This document shows, one piece after another, positions 1 to 9,887 of a stretch of DNA of 64,000 nt. A program made the position numbers and the translations under genes. The DNA lies in contig NZ_SNYW01000007.1 in NCBI RefSeq assembly GCF_004363235.1, positions 483,064 through 547,063 of the forward strand, read 5' to 3'. Position 1 is the stretch's first letter; each line of letters opens with the position of its first letter. The notes under the pieces are model-generated. The model was given only the letters and a program-made list of their open reading frames with translations. It made no database searches and had not been told where the DNA came from. This DNA comes from Dongia mobilis (GTDB taxonomy: Bacteria > Pseudomonadota > Alphaproteobacteria > Dongiales > Dongiaceae).

Positions 1-610
1 CGAGCCGCTGTCAGCCCTCGACCTCAAACTGCGCCAGCACATGCGGGCGGAACTTCGCGCCATCCAGAAGCGGACCGGCGTCACCTTCATCTACATCACC
101 CACGACCAGGGCGAGGCCCTCACCATGTCCGACCGCATCGCCGTGATGAGCCGCGGCCGCCTGGAGCAGGTGGCGCGACCGGATGCGGTCTACAACGAAC
201 CGGCAACGCCCTTTGCCGCCAGTTTCGTTGGCGAGGCCAACATCTTCCAGGGGCGCGTCGTCGGGCTGTCGGCGGAGGAGGTGGAGATCGAGACCGATCT
301 GGGCCGCATGCGGGCGCGCAACGGCGGCGATCTGCGCCAGGGCGACCGCGCCATGCTGTTCGTGCGGCCGGAGCGCTCCAGCATCGCCCTCGGCGGCGAT
401 GGCGGTCGCATCGAGGCCGAACTTGTTGAAATGGAGTTCGAGGGCAGTTTCATTAACCTGCGCCTGCGGGCGCCCAACCGCCAGCCGATCATGGTGCAAA
501 TGGCCAATGACGGCGGCCTCGGCGAGATGGCGCGGATGGCCAGCGTTCCGGTCAGTTTCGCCGCCCGCGCCGCGATTGCGCTGCCGGAGGGTGAACTCGC
601 CCATCAGTGA
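1..610 (+). CDS. ABC transporter ATPase, polyamine (PotA/PotG) type, 3' part
   Basis: The reading frame is open from the left edge, so the Walker A and signature regions lie outside the window. The visible part begins at the Walker B/D-loop ([11 protein letters not shown]), continues with the switch histidine in ITHDQGEAL and ends with a TOBE-type C-terminal regulatory region of roughly 120 residues containing FVRPE. This arrangement is that of the CUT1/polyamine importer ATPases, which energise uptake at the inner membrane. It converges on the complete potABCD-type operon on the other strand, so it is a second ATPase of the same kind rather than part of that operon. Its permeases would lie to the left. 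Family assignment is firm; the substrate is inferred only. Confidence 0.85.
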   Translation, partial: EPLSALDLKLRQHMRAELRAIQKRTGVTFIYITHDQGEALTMSDRIAVMSRGRLEQVARPDAVYNEPATPFAASFVGEANIFQGRVVGLSAEEVEIETDLGRMRARNGGDLRQGDRAMLFVRPERSSIALGGDGGRIEAELVEMEFEGSFINLRLRAPNRQPIMVQMANDGGLGEMARMASVPVSFAARAAIALPEGELAHQ

Positions 611-618
611 ATGCAAGA

Positions 619-644
619 AGGGCGCCGCGTCGCCACGGCGCCCT
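619..644. terminator. Stem-loop between convergent transporter genes
   Basis: A perfect 9-bp inverted repeat (AGGGCGCCG at 619-627, CGGCGCCCT at 636-644, 8-nt loop) lies between the convergent stops at 610 and 671. There is no long T tract on either side, although the minus strand continues with CTTCTT. It probably serves as a bidirectional terminator. Confidence 0.55.
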
Positions 645-670
645 GTCCGGCAGCAGAATTTGCCGGGAGG

Positions 671-1714
671 CTACTTCAGCAAATTGGTCCAGATCTTGTC
701 ATACATCTGCACCACGTTTTCGGGGCAGGGCGGCACGAATTCAGCCTTCGGTGCGTCGGCCGGCGGGTTCACTTCCGGCGCCTCGACCAGGGCCTTGTCG
801 AGGAACGGCTCGACACCCTTCACGCCGGCGGAATAGCGGGCGAAGTTGGTAAGGGCGGCCGCGTTCTCCGGGTCCATCATGAAGTTCATGAAGAGCTTCG
901 CGTTCTCGATGTTGGGCGCCCCCTTGATGACGACGATGTTGTCGGACCAGCCGGTATAGCCTTCCTTCGGATAGGCGTATTTCAGCGTGGCGCGTTCCTC
1001 GCGGGCGCGCATGCCGAAGCCGTTATAGATCTGCCCCGCCGCGGCATCGCCCGTCACCAGCACCTCCTTGGCGCCGTCCGAGTTGAACGAGAGCCAGTCT
1101 GCCTTGGCCTTCAGCAGCAGGTCGTTGAGTTCCTTCAGCTGCTCCGGGTTGTCGTTGCAGCGGGGATGGCCGAGGTAGCGCAGGCCCGCATTGAGGACCT
1201 CGTTCACCTCCTTCAGCATGTTGATCTTGCCCTTGAGTTCGGCAGGCGGGTCGAAGATCACCTGCCAGGTATTGATGTCGCCGCCATAGACCGCGCTATC
1301 CACCATGAAGGCGGTCGAGCCCCACTGATAGGGCACCGAATACTCGCGCTTGGGATCCCAATACACGCCCAGCATGTCCTCGCGGACGTTCTTGAAGTTC
1401 GGCAGTGCGAAGGCATCGACCTTTTCCAGCAAGCCTTCCTGGAGCAGGATCGCCACCATGTACTCGCCCGGCACCGCCACGTCATAGCCGGTGACACCGG
1501 CCTTGAGGCGCGCCAGCAGGTCCTCGTTCGAGTTGTAGGTGTCCATCGTCACCTTGACGTCGTGTTCCTTGGCGAACTTGTCGAGCAGGTCCTGCGGGAT
1601 ATAGTCGAACCAGTTGTAGATCTTGAGCTCGCCCGCAGCCTCGGCCCCGCTGCTCAGCCCCAAAGTGATGATTGCGGCCGATGCGGCGGCCAGCAGCCTG
1701 ATCTTGGTAGTCAT
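671..1714 (-). CDS. potD: Polyamine ABC transporter periplasmic substrate-binding protein (PotD/PotF family)
   Basis: The 347-residue product has a Sec-type signal peptide (hydrophobic stretch about residues 5-26, cleavage expected after AEA) and the mature start GELKIYNWFDYIP, typical of spermidine/putrescine-binding proteins. It would capture the ligand in the periplasm and deliver it to the two permeases encoded just upstream. It is the last gene of the minus-strand block potA-potB-potC-potD, 37 nt after potC. PotD order (ATPase, permease, permease, binding protein) matches E. coli potABCD. Whether the ligand is spermidine, putrescine or another polyamine cannot be told without aligning the pocket residues. 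Confidence 0.88.
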   Translation of the reverse strand: MTTKIRLLAAASAAIITLGLSSGAEAAGELKIYNWFDYIPQDLLDKFAKEHDVKVTMDTYNSNEDLLARLKAGVTGYDVAVPGEYMVAILLQEGLLEKVDAFALPNFKNVREDMLGVYWDPKREYSVPYQWGSTAFMVDSAVYGGDINTWQVIFDPPAELKGKINMLKEVNEVLNAGLRYLGHPRCNDNPEQLKELNDLLLKAKADWLSFNSDGAKEVLVTGDAAAGQIYNGFGMRAREERATLKYAYPKEGYTGWSDNIVVIKGAPNIENAKLFMNFMMDPENAAALTNFARYSAGVKGVEPFLDKALVEAPEVNPPADAPKAEFVPPCPENVVQMYDKIWTNLLK

Positions 1715-1751
1715 GTCCCTCTCCCTGTTGGTTGTTGCAATGGGTCGTCGT

Positions 1752-2555
1752 TCAGCTGCTGGCGCCGCGCCGGCTTATCAGATAGGACGCCGAGACGAAC
1801 AGCGCCGATACCAGCAGCATCATGGTCGAAATCGCGTTGATCTCCGGGGTGAAGCCAGTCCGCACCATGCCATAGATCGCCATCGGCAGGGTGGTGGCGC
1901 CGGGGCCTGCCACCATGTTGGTGATGATGAAATCGTCGAGCGAGACGATGAAGGCCAGCATGTAGCCGGAAATGATGCCGGGCATGGTCAGCGGCAGGGT
2001 GACGTAGCGGAAGGTCTCCCAGCGCGTGGCATAGAGGTCCCGCGCCGCCTCCTCGAAATACCCTTCCAGCCCCTGCAGCCGCGCGGCGATGGGCAGGTAA
2101 GCGAAGGGAATGCAGAAGACCGTATGGGCGATGATGATGGTGGAAAGGCCAAGCTGGATGCCGATTGCCAGGAAGAACACCAGGCTGCCGATGGCGGTGA
2201 CGATCTCCGGTACCATCAGGGGCAGGTTGAGGAGGGCGAAGCTGGCGCTCTGGTGCTTCAGCTGCCGCCCCCGTGTCATGGCGAGGGCAGCGCACAGGGC
2301 CAGAATGGTGCCGAGGGTGGCTGCGACCAGTGCAACGACGACGGAATTGAAAGTGGCCGAATGCAGTTGCGGATTGTTGAGTGCCTTCAGATACCAGGCG
2401 AAGCTGAACCCGCCCCAGGTGGTGATCGAGCGCAGCTCGTTGAAGGAATAGATCATGATCACCAGCATCGGCGCATAGAGCAGCACGATGCAGGCCCAGG
2501 TGACGGCGCCGAAGCCGGGATAGCGCTTGAGGTCGTGCCGCTGCGGGGATGCCAT
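1752..2555 (-). CDS. potC: Polyamine ABC transporter permease, PotC type
   Basis: The 267-residue integral membrane protein has about six hydrophobic segments and the cytoplasmic EAA loop (EEAARDLYATRWETFRYV, then LPLTMPGI) that docks on the ATPase. I chose ATG at 2555, which overlaps the potB stop by one base (TGATG) and has GGGAGG five bases upstream; a GTG one codon earlier at 2558 is possible. It forms the translocation channel with the preceding PotB-type subunit. Confidence 0.88.
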   Translation of the reverse strand: MASPQRHDLKRYPGFGAVTWACIVLLYAPMLVIMIYSFNELRSITTWGGFSFAWYLKALNNPQLHSATFNSVVVALVAATLGTILALCAALAMTRGRQLKHQSASFALLNLPLMVPEIVTAIGSLVFFLAIGIQLGLSTIIIAHTVFCIPFAYLPIAARLQGLEGYFEEAARDLYATRWETFRYVTLPLTMPGIISGYMLAFIVSLDDFIITNMVAGPGATTLPMAIYGMVRTGFTPEINAISTMMLLVSALFVSASYLISRRGASS

Positions 2556-3493
2556 CACTGCCTCCCTTGCTCGGCCGCGGCCTGCTGTGCGCGGCGCGCG
2601 AACAGCACCAGGACGATGAGCACGAGTGTGAGCAGGATGACGGCCGCCGCCGAACCGAACGGCCAGTTGCGCGACGACTGGAACTGCAACGCAATGGTGT
2701 TGCCGATCATCAGGTTCTTGCCGCCGCCGAGGAGATCGGGCGCGATGAAGGAGCCGAGGCTCGGGATGAAGACTAGCAGCGAGCCGGCGACGATGCCGGG
2801 TCTGGTCAGCGGTACGATGATCTGCCGCAGGATGGTCCAGCGGTCGGCATAGAGATCGTGCCCGGCTTCGACGAGGCGGAAATCAAAGCGCTCGATGGCG
2901 GCATAGATCGGCAGCACCATGAAGGGGAGATAGGAGTAGACGAGGCCCAGGCCGATGGCGAAATCGGTATAGGCGAGACGGATCGGTTCGCTGATGAGGC
3001 CGATACCCAGCAGGATCGAATTGAGCGGTCCCTCATCGCGAATGATGAACAGCATCGAGACGGTGCGGATGAGGAGATTGACCCAATAGGGGACGGTAAT
3101 CAGGAATACCCACATGTTGCGCTGTGCCGCCGGCCTTGTCGCGATGTAATAGGCGGTCGGGAAGCCGATGGCGAGGCAGGCAATGGTGGCGACGAGGGCC
3201 TGCAGGACAGAGCGGCCATAGATCTGCAGATAGGAGGCGTGGAACACCAGCTCGTCGGTGAAGAGATCGCGCTCGAACAGGAACTGCTCGTAGGCGGCAA
3301 GCGAGAATTCCCAGACGACGCCGCCATAGGTGCCCTTGGTCAGGAAGGAATAGACCAGGATGAAGCCCAGCGGCAGAACCAGGAAGATGGCAATGGCCAG
3401 AAGAGCCGGCAGCAGCAGCAGGCCGCGCTGCCGTGCGGTCAGTCCCGCCGCACTTTCCTGCTGGCTGTTGCCGGTGGCGATGAGCGCGGCCAT
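2555..3493 (-). CDS. potB: Polyamine ABC transporter permease, PotB type
   Basis: The 312-residue protein has an N-terminal tail followed by a first membrane segment (LLLLPALLAIAIFLVLPLGF), a large periplasmic loop and five further membrane segments. The EAA loop reads EAGHDLYADRWTILRQI...PLTRPGI. It starts 6 nt after the ATPase gene stops and its stop overlaps the start of potC, so translation of the operon is coupled. PotB subunits characteristically have the extended first periplasmic loop seen here. Confidence 0.88.
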   Translation of the reverse strand: MAALIATGNSQQESAAGLTARQRGLLLLPALLAIAIFLVLPLGFILVYSFLTKGTYGGVVWEFSLAAYEQFLFERDLFTDELVFHASYLQIYGRSVLQALVATIACLAIGFPTAYYIATRPAAQRNMWVFLITVPYWVNLLIRTVSMLFIIRDEGPLNSILLGIGLISEPIRLAYTDFAIGLGLVYSYLPFMVLPIYAAIERFDFRLVEAGHDLYADRWTILRQIIVPLTRPGIVAGSLLVFIPSLGSFIAPDLLGGGKNLMIGNTIALQFQSSRNWPFGSAAAVILLTLVLIVLVLFARRAQQAAAEQGRQ

Positions 3494-3499
3494 CGGCGC

Positions 3500-4594
<1,095 letters not shown>

Positions 4595-4754
4595 GATCCG
4601 ATCGATTGTCCTGTTTGCCGTCGCCTGTCACGTCCGGTCGGCACTCTGGCGGCGCCGATCCCTGATATACAAATGTGTCGGCTGGCGCCCGCCTTGGCAA
4701 GCGGAACCCATGGTTCCCGCACCACATTGCGCCTATGCCGAGCGAATATTGCGG

Positions 4755-6545
4755 CTATAGCGCGTCGGGGTCGAGTGCCAGCAGGCTGTCGCCGCCGCCG
4801 GTGACCTGAGCCAGATAGGCCGCACTTTCGCCGAGGACATTGTCGGCATAGAAGCGGGCGAAGCCGATTTTGCGGGCCAGATAGGCGGAATCGCCGGTCC
4901 CGGCGGCGAGGCGCCGGACGGCTTCGGCGGCGGCCAGGCCCAGCAGGCAGCCGGCCATGACCGTGCCGGCGAGGTTGAGATAGGGCTGAGCCACGGCGAG
5001 GCCCAGGCGCGCGTCGTCACGGCCGCCGGTCAGGACGAAATCGGTCGCCAGCCCCAGGCGCTGCAGCGCCGGCAGCAGCCGCTCGCGCAGGGCGCCGAGG
5101 TCGGCATGCTGGTCGTCGAGCGCGCCAAGCGTTCGGGTGAACTCATTGATGAGGCTGTGCATCGCCTCGCCATTGTCGCGTTGCACCTTGCGACCGACGA
5201 GGTCGATCGCCTGGATCCCGTTGGTGCCCTCGTAGATCGCGAAGATGCGGGCGTCGCGATAGTGCTGCGCGGCACCCGTCTGCTCGATATAGCCAGCGCC
5301 GCCATGAACCTGGATGCCGAGCGAACTGACGCGGATCCCCTGATCCGTGCTCCAGGCCTTGGTGATCGGGATGAGGAGGTCAAGGCGGGCCTGCTGCCGC
5401 GCCCGTTCGGCGGAATCGGGGTGGCGAATTGCCCGGTCGAGAGCACCGGCGGTGAAACAGGCGAGCGCCCGGGCGCCCTGGGTGAGGACCTGCATGGTGG
5501 CGAGATTCCGGCGTACGTCCGGATGATGCAGGATCGGCAGATTGGCGTCCTTGGGGGCGCCTACAACCGCACTCTGCACGCGCTGCCTGGCATAGGCGGC
5601 GGCCTGCTGCAGGGCGCGTTCGGCGATGCCGATGCCCTGCACGCCGACGGTCAGGCGCGCATTGTTCATCATGGTGAACATCTGCGGCAGTCCCTGCAGA
5701 GGTTCTCCCACCAGTTCGGCCAGGGCGCCGCCTTTTTCGCCATAGGACATGACACAGGTGGGCGATCCGTGGAGGCCCAGCTTGTGTTCGAGCGAAACGC
5801 AGGTGACGTCGTTGCGCGCACCCAGCGATCCGTCATCATTCACCAGGAATTTCGGGCAGATGAACAGCGACAGGCCCTTGTGGCCTTCCGGCCCGCCGGG
5901 ATGGCGCGCCAGCACCAGATGGATGATGTTGGGGACGAAATCATGCTCGCCATGGGTGATGAAGATCTTCTGCCCCTTGAGGAGGTAGCCGCCTTTCCCG
6001 TCCGCCTCGGCCCTGGTGCGGATGGCGCCAAGATCGGTGCCGGCCTGGGCCTCGGTCAGGTTCATGGTGCCGGTCCATTCGCCGCTCACCAGTTTGGGCA
6101 GGTATTTCGCCTTTTGCGCCGCGCTGCCGTGGTGCTGGATCGCCTCGACGGCACCTTGCGTCAGCATCGGGCAGGCGGCGAAGGCGACGCTGCCGCCGTT
6201 CCAGATCTCCTGCAGTGCCGTGGTCAGCAGCCAGGGCATGCCCTGGCCGCCATATTCGGGGTCGAAGGCGACCGCATTCCAGCCGTCAGCGACAAAGCGC
6301 TGATAGGCGTCGCGATAGCCTTCCGGCGTGGTGACCGCGCCGTCCTTCAGCGTGCAGCCGCGGTCGCCGTGGCGGTTGATGGGCGCCAGGACCTCGCCGG
6401 CGAAGGTGCTGGCGGCGGCCAGGATGTCGGCAACGGTATCTGGCGTCGCCTCGCCATAGCCGGGCAGGCCGGCGATGTCGTGAAGCCCGGCAACGGATTC
6501 CAGGGTGAACTGGATGTCGGCCAGAGGCGCTTCGTATCCGCTCAT
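4755..6545 (-). CDS. Acyl-CoA dehydrogenase, long (DmdC/FadE-like) subtype
   Basis: The 596-residue product belongs to the long acyl-CoA dehydrogenases of about 600 residues, which carry a C-terminal extension relative to the 380-residue classical enzymes. The FAD-binding middle region (NLTEAQAGTDLGAIRT) and the catalytic-base region (HYRDARIFAIYEGTNGIQAIDL, cited in part) are present. It would oxidise an acyl-CoA to the enoyl-CoA with electron transfer to ETF. Members include methylmercaptopropionyl-CoA dehydrogenase DmdC, but the substrate cannot be assigned from sequence alone. It lies 82 nt downstream of the FAD oxidase gene on the same strand and may be read through from it. Confidence 0.85.
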   Translation of the reverse strand: MSGYEAPLADIQFTLESVAGLHDIAGLPGYGEATPDTVADILAAASTFAGEVLAPINRHGDRGCTLKDGAVTTPEGYRDAYQRFVADGWNAVAFDPEYGGQGMPWLLTTALQEIWNGGSVAFAACPMLTQGAVEAIQHHGSAAQKAKYLPKLVSGEWTGTMNLTEAQAGTDLGAIRTRAEADGKGGYLLKGQKIFITHGEHDFVPNIIHLVLARHPGGPEGHKGLSLFICPKFLVNDDGSLGARNDVTCVSLEHKLGLHGSPTCVMSYGEKGGALAELVGEPLQGLPQMFTMMNNARLTVGVQGIGIAERALQQAAAYARQRVQSAVVGAPKDANLPILHHPDVRRNLATMQVLTQGARALACFTAGALDRAIRHPDSAERARQQARLDLLIPITKAWSTDQGIRVSSLGIQVHGGAGYIEQTGAAQHYRDARIFAIYEGTNGIQAIDLVGRKVQRDNGEAMHSLINEFTRTLGALDDQHADLGALRERLLPALQRLGLATDFVLTGGRDDARLGLAVAQPYLNLAGTVMAGCLLGLAAAEAVRRLAAGTGDSAYLARKIGFARFYADNVLGESAAYLAQVTGGGDSLLALDPDAL

Positions 6546-6627
6546 GATATCCCCCGCGCGGTCCCGCCCCGCCTGGCATGGGCGTTCGGCCTGGGGCCGC
6601 TCGGGCCGAGTATGGCGCCGGTATGGT

Positions 6628-8031
6628 TTATAAAACCTTTCCCGGGTTGAACAGGCCGTCGGGGTCGAGGGCCTGCTTTACCGCCCGCATGGCGGCAAGC
6701 ACCACGGGGGATTTGAGGCGGGCCAGTTCCTCGCGCCGCAGCTGGCCGATGCCGTGCTCGGCACTGATCGAGCCCTGATGCGCCGTGACGCAATCATGTA
6801 CCAGGCGGTTGATCTCGCCGGTCCGCGCCTGGAAGCCGGCAGGGTCGGCGCCGGCCGGCTGCAGTACGTTGAAATGCAGGTTGCCGTCGCCGACATGACC
6901 GAAGATCAGCGGCCGCAGGCTGGAATCGTGCGCCGCAAGGGCTTCGGTCGCCGCGCGGATAAAGGCCGGGATGGCCGCCACCGGTACCGAGATGTCGTGC
7001 TTGATACCGGCGCCCTCCCGCGGTTGCGCCTCCACCATGGCCTCGCGCAGGCGCCACAATTCCCGCCGCTGTGCCTCGCTTTCGGCCAGCAGACCGTCGG
7101 CGATCTCCGCCGCCGCCATGCCTTCGCCCAAGGCGCGTTCAAGCGATCCCGATATGTCGATATCCTCGGATGGCGAGCCGGCCTCGATCAACAGGAACCA
7201 ATCGGCCGGATGATCCAGCGGCAGTCGCCCGCCGCCATGCTGGCGGGCGAGGGCGAGACCGAAGCGCGGCAGCAATTCGAAACTGACCAGCTGGTCGGCG
7301 GTCGCCGCGCGGCAGCGGGCGAGGACCATGGGCGCCGCCGCGATGTCGCCGAGGGCGACCAATGCCGTCGCACGCCGGCGCAGTGCCGGAAACAGTTTGA
7401 GGCTCGCCGCCGTGATCAAGCCCAGTGTCCCCTCCGCGCCGATGAAGAACTGCTTCAGGTCATAGCCGGTATTGTCCTTGCGCAGACCGCCCAGTACATC
7501 CAGGACCGAGCCGTCGGCCAGCACCACCTCGAGGCCCAAAGTGAGGTCGCGGGCATTGCCGTATCTGAGGACGTTGATGCCGCCGGCATTGGTCGAAAGA
7601 TTGCCGCCGATCTGGCACGAGCCCTCGGCGGCGAGGCTCAAGGGAAACAGCCGGTCGGCTTGCGCCGCGGCAGACTGAATGTCGGCCAGGATGCAGCCCG
7701 CTTCCACGACGATCGTGTTGTTGAGCGGGTCGAGCGCGCGGATGCGGTTCATCCGTCGCATGTTGACGACGAGATTGTTGCCGCCGGCATCCGGCGTTGC
7801 GGCGCCGGAAAGGCCGGTATTGCCACCCTGCGGCACGATGCTGATACCGTGATCGCGGCACAGCCTGACCAGCGCCGCCGCCTCGGCGGTCGACGCCGGC
7901 AGGGCCATACCGATGGCCGCACCCTGAAAGATGCCGCGCCAGTCGCGGATATGGGGGGCGAGCGCCGCCGGATCGGTCAGGAAACCCTTGGGCCCCAGCA
8001 GGGCGGCAGCTTGCTCCTGAAACGCGGTCAC
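6628..8031 (-). CDS. GlcD/D-2-hydroxyglutarate dehydrogenase family FAD-linked oxidase
   Basis: The 467-residue flavoprotein has an N-terminal PCMH-type FAD domain (VPQGGNTGLSGAATPD, about residue 70) and the C-terminal FAD-oxidase domain motifs FGHVGDGNLHFNV and SAEHGIGQLRREEL, which supply metal and substrate ligands in D-2-hydroxyacid dehydrogenases. It would oxidise a D-2-hydroxyacid such as 2-hydroxyglutarate, lactate or glycolate. The start is a GTG at 8031 that overlaps the stop of the upstream Anbu gene by four bases (GTGA), so the two are translationally coupled. That coupling is the main contextual clue to its role. Confidence 0.85.
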   Translation of the reverse strand: MTAFQEQAAALLGPKGFLTDPAALAPHIRDWRGIFQGAAIGMALPASTAEAAALVRLCRDHGISIVPQGGNTGLSGAATPDAGGNNLVVNMRRMNRIRALDPLNNTIVVEAGCILADIQSAAAQADRLFPLSLAAEGSCQIGGNLSTNAGGINVLRYGNARDLTLGLEVVLADGSVLDVLGGLRKDNTGYDLKQFFIGAEGTLGLITAASLKLFPALRRRATALVALGDIAAAPMVLARCRAATADQLVSFELLPRFGLALARQHGGGRLPLDHPADWFLLIEAGSPSEDIDISGSLERALGEGMAAAEIADGLLAESEAQRRELWRLREAMVEAQPREGAGIKHDISVPVAAIPAFIRAATEALAAHDSSLRPLIFGHVGDGNLHFNVLQPAGADPAGFQARTGEINRLVHDCVTAHQGSISAEHGIGQLRREELARLKSPVVLAAMRAVKQALDPDGLFNPGKVL

Positions 8032-8849
8032 TTCGTGACCTTGCGCCTTGGCGGTTTGCGCCCGGTCACCTTGCGAGCAGTTTTTTTATCGAGTCCCGGG
8101 GCGCCGGCGATGCCCTTGTAGGGCGGCTGCGGGATGGCCTGGTGGCTGGCGCGCAGGGCTTCGGACCAGCTGCGGCGCAGATCCTCGAAATACGGATCGC
8201 CCGCATGGATGCGGTGCACCAGTTCCGGCTGGCAGGCATTCTCGCGCAGTACCATGAGGTCGAGCGGCAGGCCGACCGCCAGGTTCGACCGCATGGTGGA
8301 ATCCATCGATATGAGGCCGATCTTCAGCGCCTCGGCCAGGTCGGTCTCATGGGTGATGGCGCGGTCGAGGATCGGCTTGCCGTATTTGTGCTCGCCGATC
8401 TGCAAATAGGGCGTATCGCCGGTCGCCTCGATGAAGTTGCCGGCGGAATAGATCATGAAAAGGCGCATGCGCCGGTTGCGGATCTGGCCGCCCAGCAACA
8501 GGGCGACATCGAAGCCGGCCTGGTGCTGTTCCAGGCTGGGGCCGTCGGTGCGATAGACCTCGCGCACCGCGGCACCCACCAGCTGCGCCGCCTTGAACAT
8601 GGTCGGCATGTCCATGAGCGTGCGCTTCTTGCCCGATTCGGGATCGGTCAACCCTTCCGTCAGCAGGCTGATGACCGATTGCGTGATCGAGAGATTGCCG
8701 GAACTCGCGATCGCCATGCAGCGCTCGCCCGGATCACAGAACAGATGCAGCTTGCGGAAGCAGGAGATGTTGTCGATCCCCGCATTGGTGCGGGTATCCG
8801 AGATCATCACCAGGCCGTCGCGCAGCTTCAATCCGACGCAATAGGTCAT
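8028..8849 (-). CDS. anbu: Anbu-type proteasome-like protease
   Basis: The 273-residue product begins MTYCVGLKLRDGL, followed by ISDTRTNAG. This is the hallmark N-terminus of Anbu, the ancestral beta-subunit family of the proteasome/HslV superfamily. Removal of the initiator Met would expose Thr as the N-terminal nucleophile. I chose ATG at 8849 because the frame upstream of it does not resemble the family. Neighbours upstream encode ATP-grasp, alpha-E and transglutaminase-like proteins, the known Anbu gene neighbourhood. The last 30 or so residues form a Lys/Arg-rich tail (KKTARKVTGRKPPRRKVTK) that looks longer and more basic than the enzyme core needs. The biological substrate of Anbu is unknown. 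Confidence 0.9.
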   Translation of the reverse strand: MTYCVGLKLRDGLVMISDTRTNAGIDNISCFRKLHLFCDPGERCMAIASSGNLSITQSVISLLTEGLTDPESGKKRTLMDMPTMFKAAQLVGAAVREVYRTDGPSLEQHQAGFDVALLLGGQIRNRRMRLFMIYSAGNFIEATGDTPYLQIGEHKYGKPILDRAITHETDLAEALKIGLISMDSTMRSNLAVGLPLDLMVLRENACQPELVHRIHAGDPYFEDLRRSWSEALRASHQAIPQPPYKGIAGAPGLDKKTARKVTGRKPPRRKVTK

Positions 8850-8974
8850 GTGGGCGTTCTTCGTCGCAGGTATTGCATCCGTCGCCGCTTCCGGCGTGCC
8901 GTCTGGCTTCTTATAACGTTTGCAGCGGGGTTCTGCCAATCGCTGGTGCTGCTCTTGGGTCAGGTCCCCACTTC

Positions 8975-9874
8975 CTATGCTTGGAATTGCTGGCTGGCCT
9001 GGCGAGCTGTTTCTGGCGGCCGCTGCCAGCGGATCTGGTTGTCCTGGCCGTTCTGGCTGTCCAGGTGCGAATCGGCTACGGTCACCTCGACTGCCATCTT
9101 TTCGCTGGCGCCGCCCAACCGGGCGCCGCGGATCGGTGCGGCCCCTAGATAGTCGAGGCCGATGCCGACCCGGATATGGGATTCGGTCGGGCAGATGCCG
9201 TTGGCGGGATCGAAGCCGACCCAGCCCAGCCCCGGTATATGGGCCTCGGCCCAGGCATGGCCCGCTTCCTGGTGGATCGCCTCGTCCGAACGCATCAGAT
9301 AGCCGCCGACATAGCGCGCCGGAATGTTCAGGACGCGCGCTGCCGCGATGAAGACATGGGACAAATCCTGGCAGACGCCGCGCTTCAGGGCGAAGGCATC
9401 GGCGGCACTGGTGCTGGTGTCGGTGGGCTCGGTGTCGAAGGCCATGTCGAGATGCAGCGTTGCCAGCAGCGCATGCAGGGTCTTCAGCGCATTGCCGCCA
9501 TGCCGGCCGAAGAGGTCGCGCGCAAATTCGGTGATCGCCGCATCCGCCCGGGTCAGCGGCGTCTCGCGCAGGAAGAACTGCGGCGGAAAGCGCTCGCAGG
9601 TGCCACGCAGGATGCCGTTGGTGTCCTGCATGTCGACCTCGCCCTCGACGGTCAGGCAAAGGTCCTGTATGGGTCCATCCAGCGACAGCATGTGCATGAC
9701 ATTGCCGAAGGCATCTTCGCCCGGCCGCAGTGTGCCGTCGTGGTCGAGGTCGATCTGCCAGCGCCGCACGTACTGGCCCTCGTGGTTGCGCGGCATCAGC
9801 CGCAGGGCCTGGATGATCGACTTCACCGGCTGCTCGTAGTGATAGCGGGTACGGTGGCGCACATGGATCAACAT
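8975..9874 (-). CDS. Transglutaminase-like cysteine protease family protein
   Basis: The 299-residue protein has the bacterial N-terminal transglutaminase region (RHRTRYHYEQPV) followed by the catalytic core with Cys in GVCQDLSH, His in AGHAWAE and Asp in GFDPANG, a complete triad. Such proteins hydrolyse or form amide bonds. It starts 13 nt after the alpha-E gene and belongs to the ATP-grasp/alpha-E/transglutaminase/Anbu operon, which has been proposed to make and process a small peptide or tag. The 125-nt gap before the Anbu gene is the only sizeable gap in that block. Confidence 0.88.
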   Translation of the reverse strand: MLIHVRHRTRYHYEQPVKSIIQALRLMPRNHEGQYVRRWQIDLDHDGTLRPGEDAFGNVMHMLSLDGPIQDLCLTVEGEVDMQDTNGILRGTCERFPPQFFLRETPLTRADAAITEFARDLFGRHGGNALKTLHALLATLHLDMAFDTEPTDTSTSAADAFALKRGVCQDLSHVFIAAARVLNIPARYVGGYLMRSDEAIHQEAGHAWAEAHIPGLGWVGFDPANGICPTESHIRVGIGLDYLGAAPIRGARLGGASEKMAVEVTVADSHLDSQNGQDNQIRWQRPPETARQASQQFQA

Positions 9875-9887
9875 CCGTTCTGCCCTC

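Noticed and set aside
4703-4717. GGAACC-CAT-GGTTCC palindrome upstream of potA as an operator
   Set aside because: Only 6 bp per arm in GC-rich sequence and no known regulator matches; not strong enough to list as a site.
5106-6650. Plus-strand frame of 514 codons opposite the acyl-CoA dehydrogenase
   Set aside because: Antisense shadow of a gene with clear family motifs; no recognisable domain.
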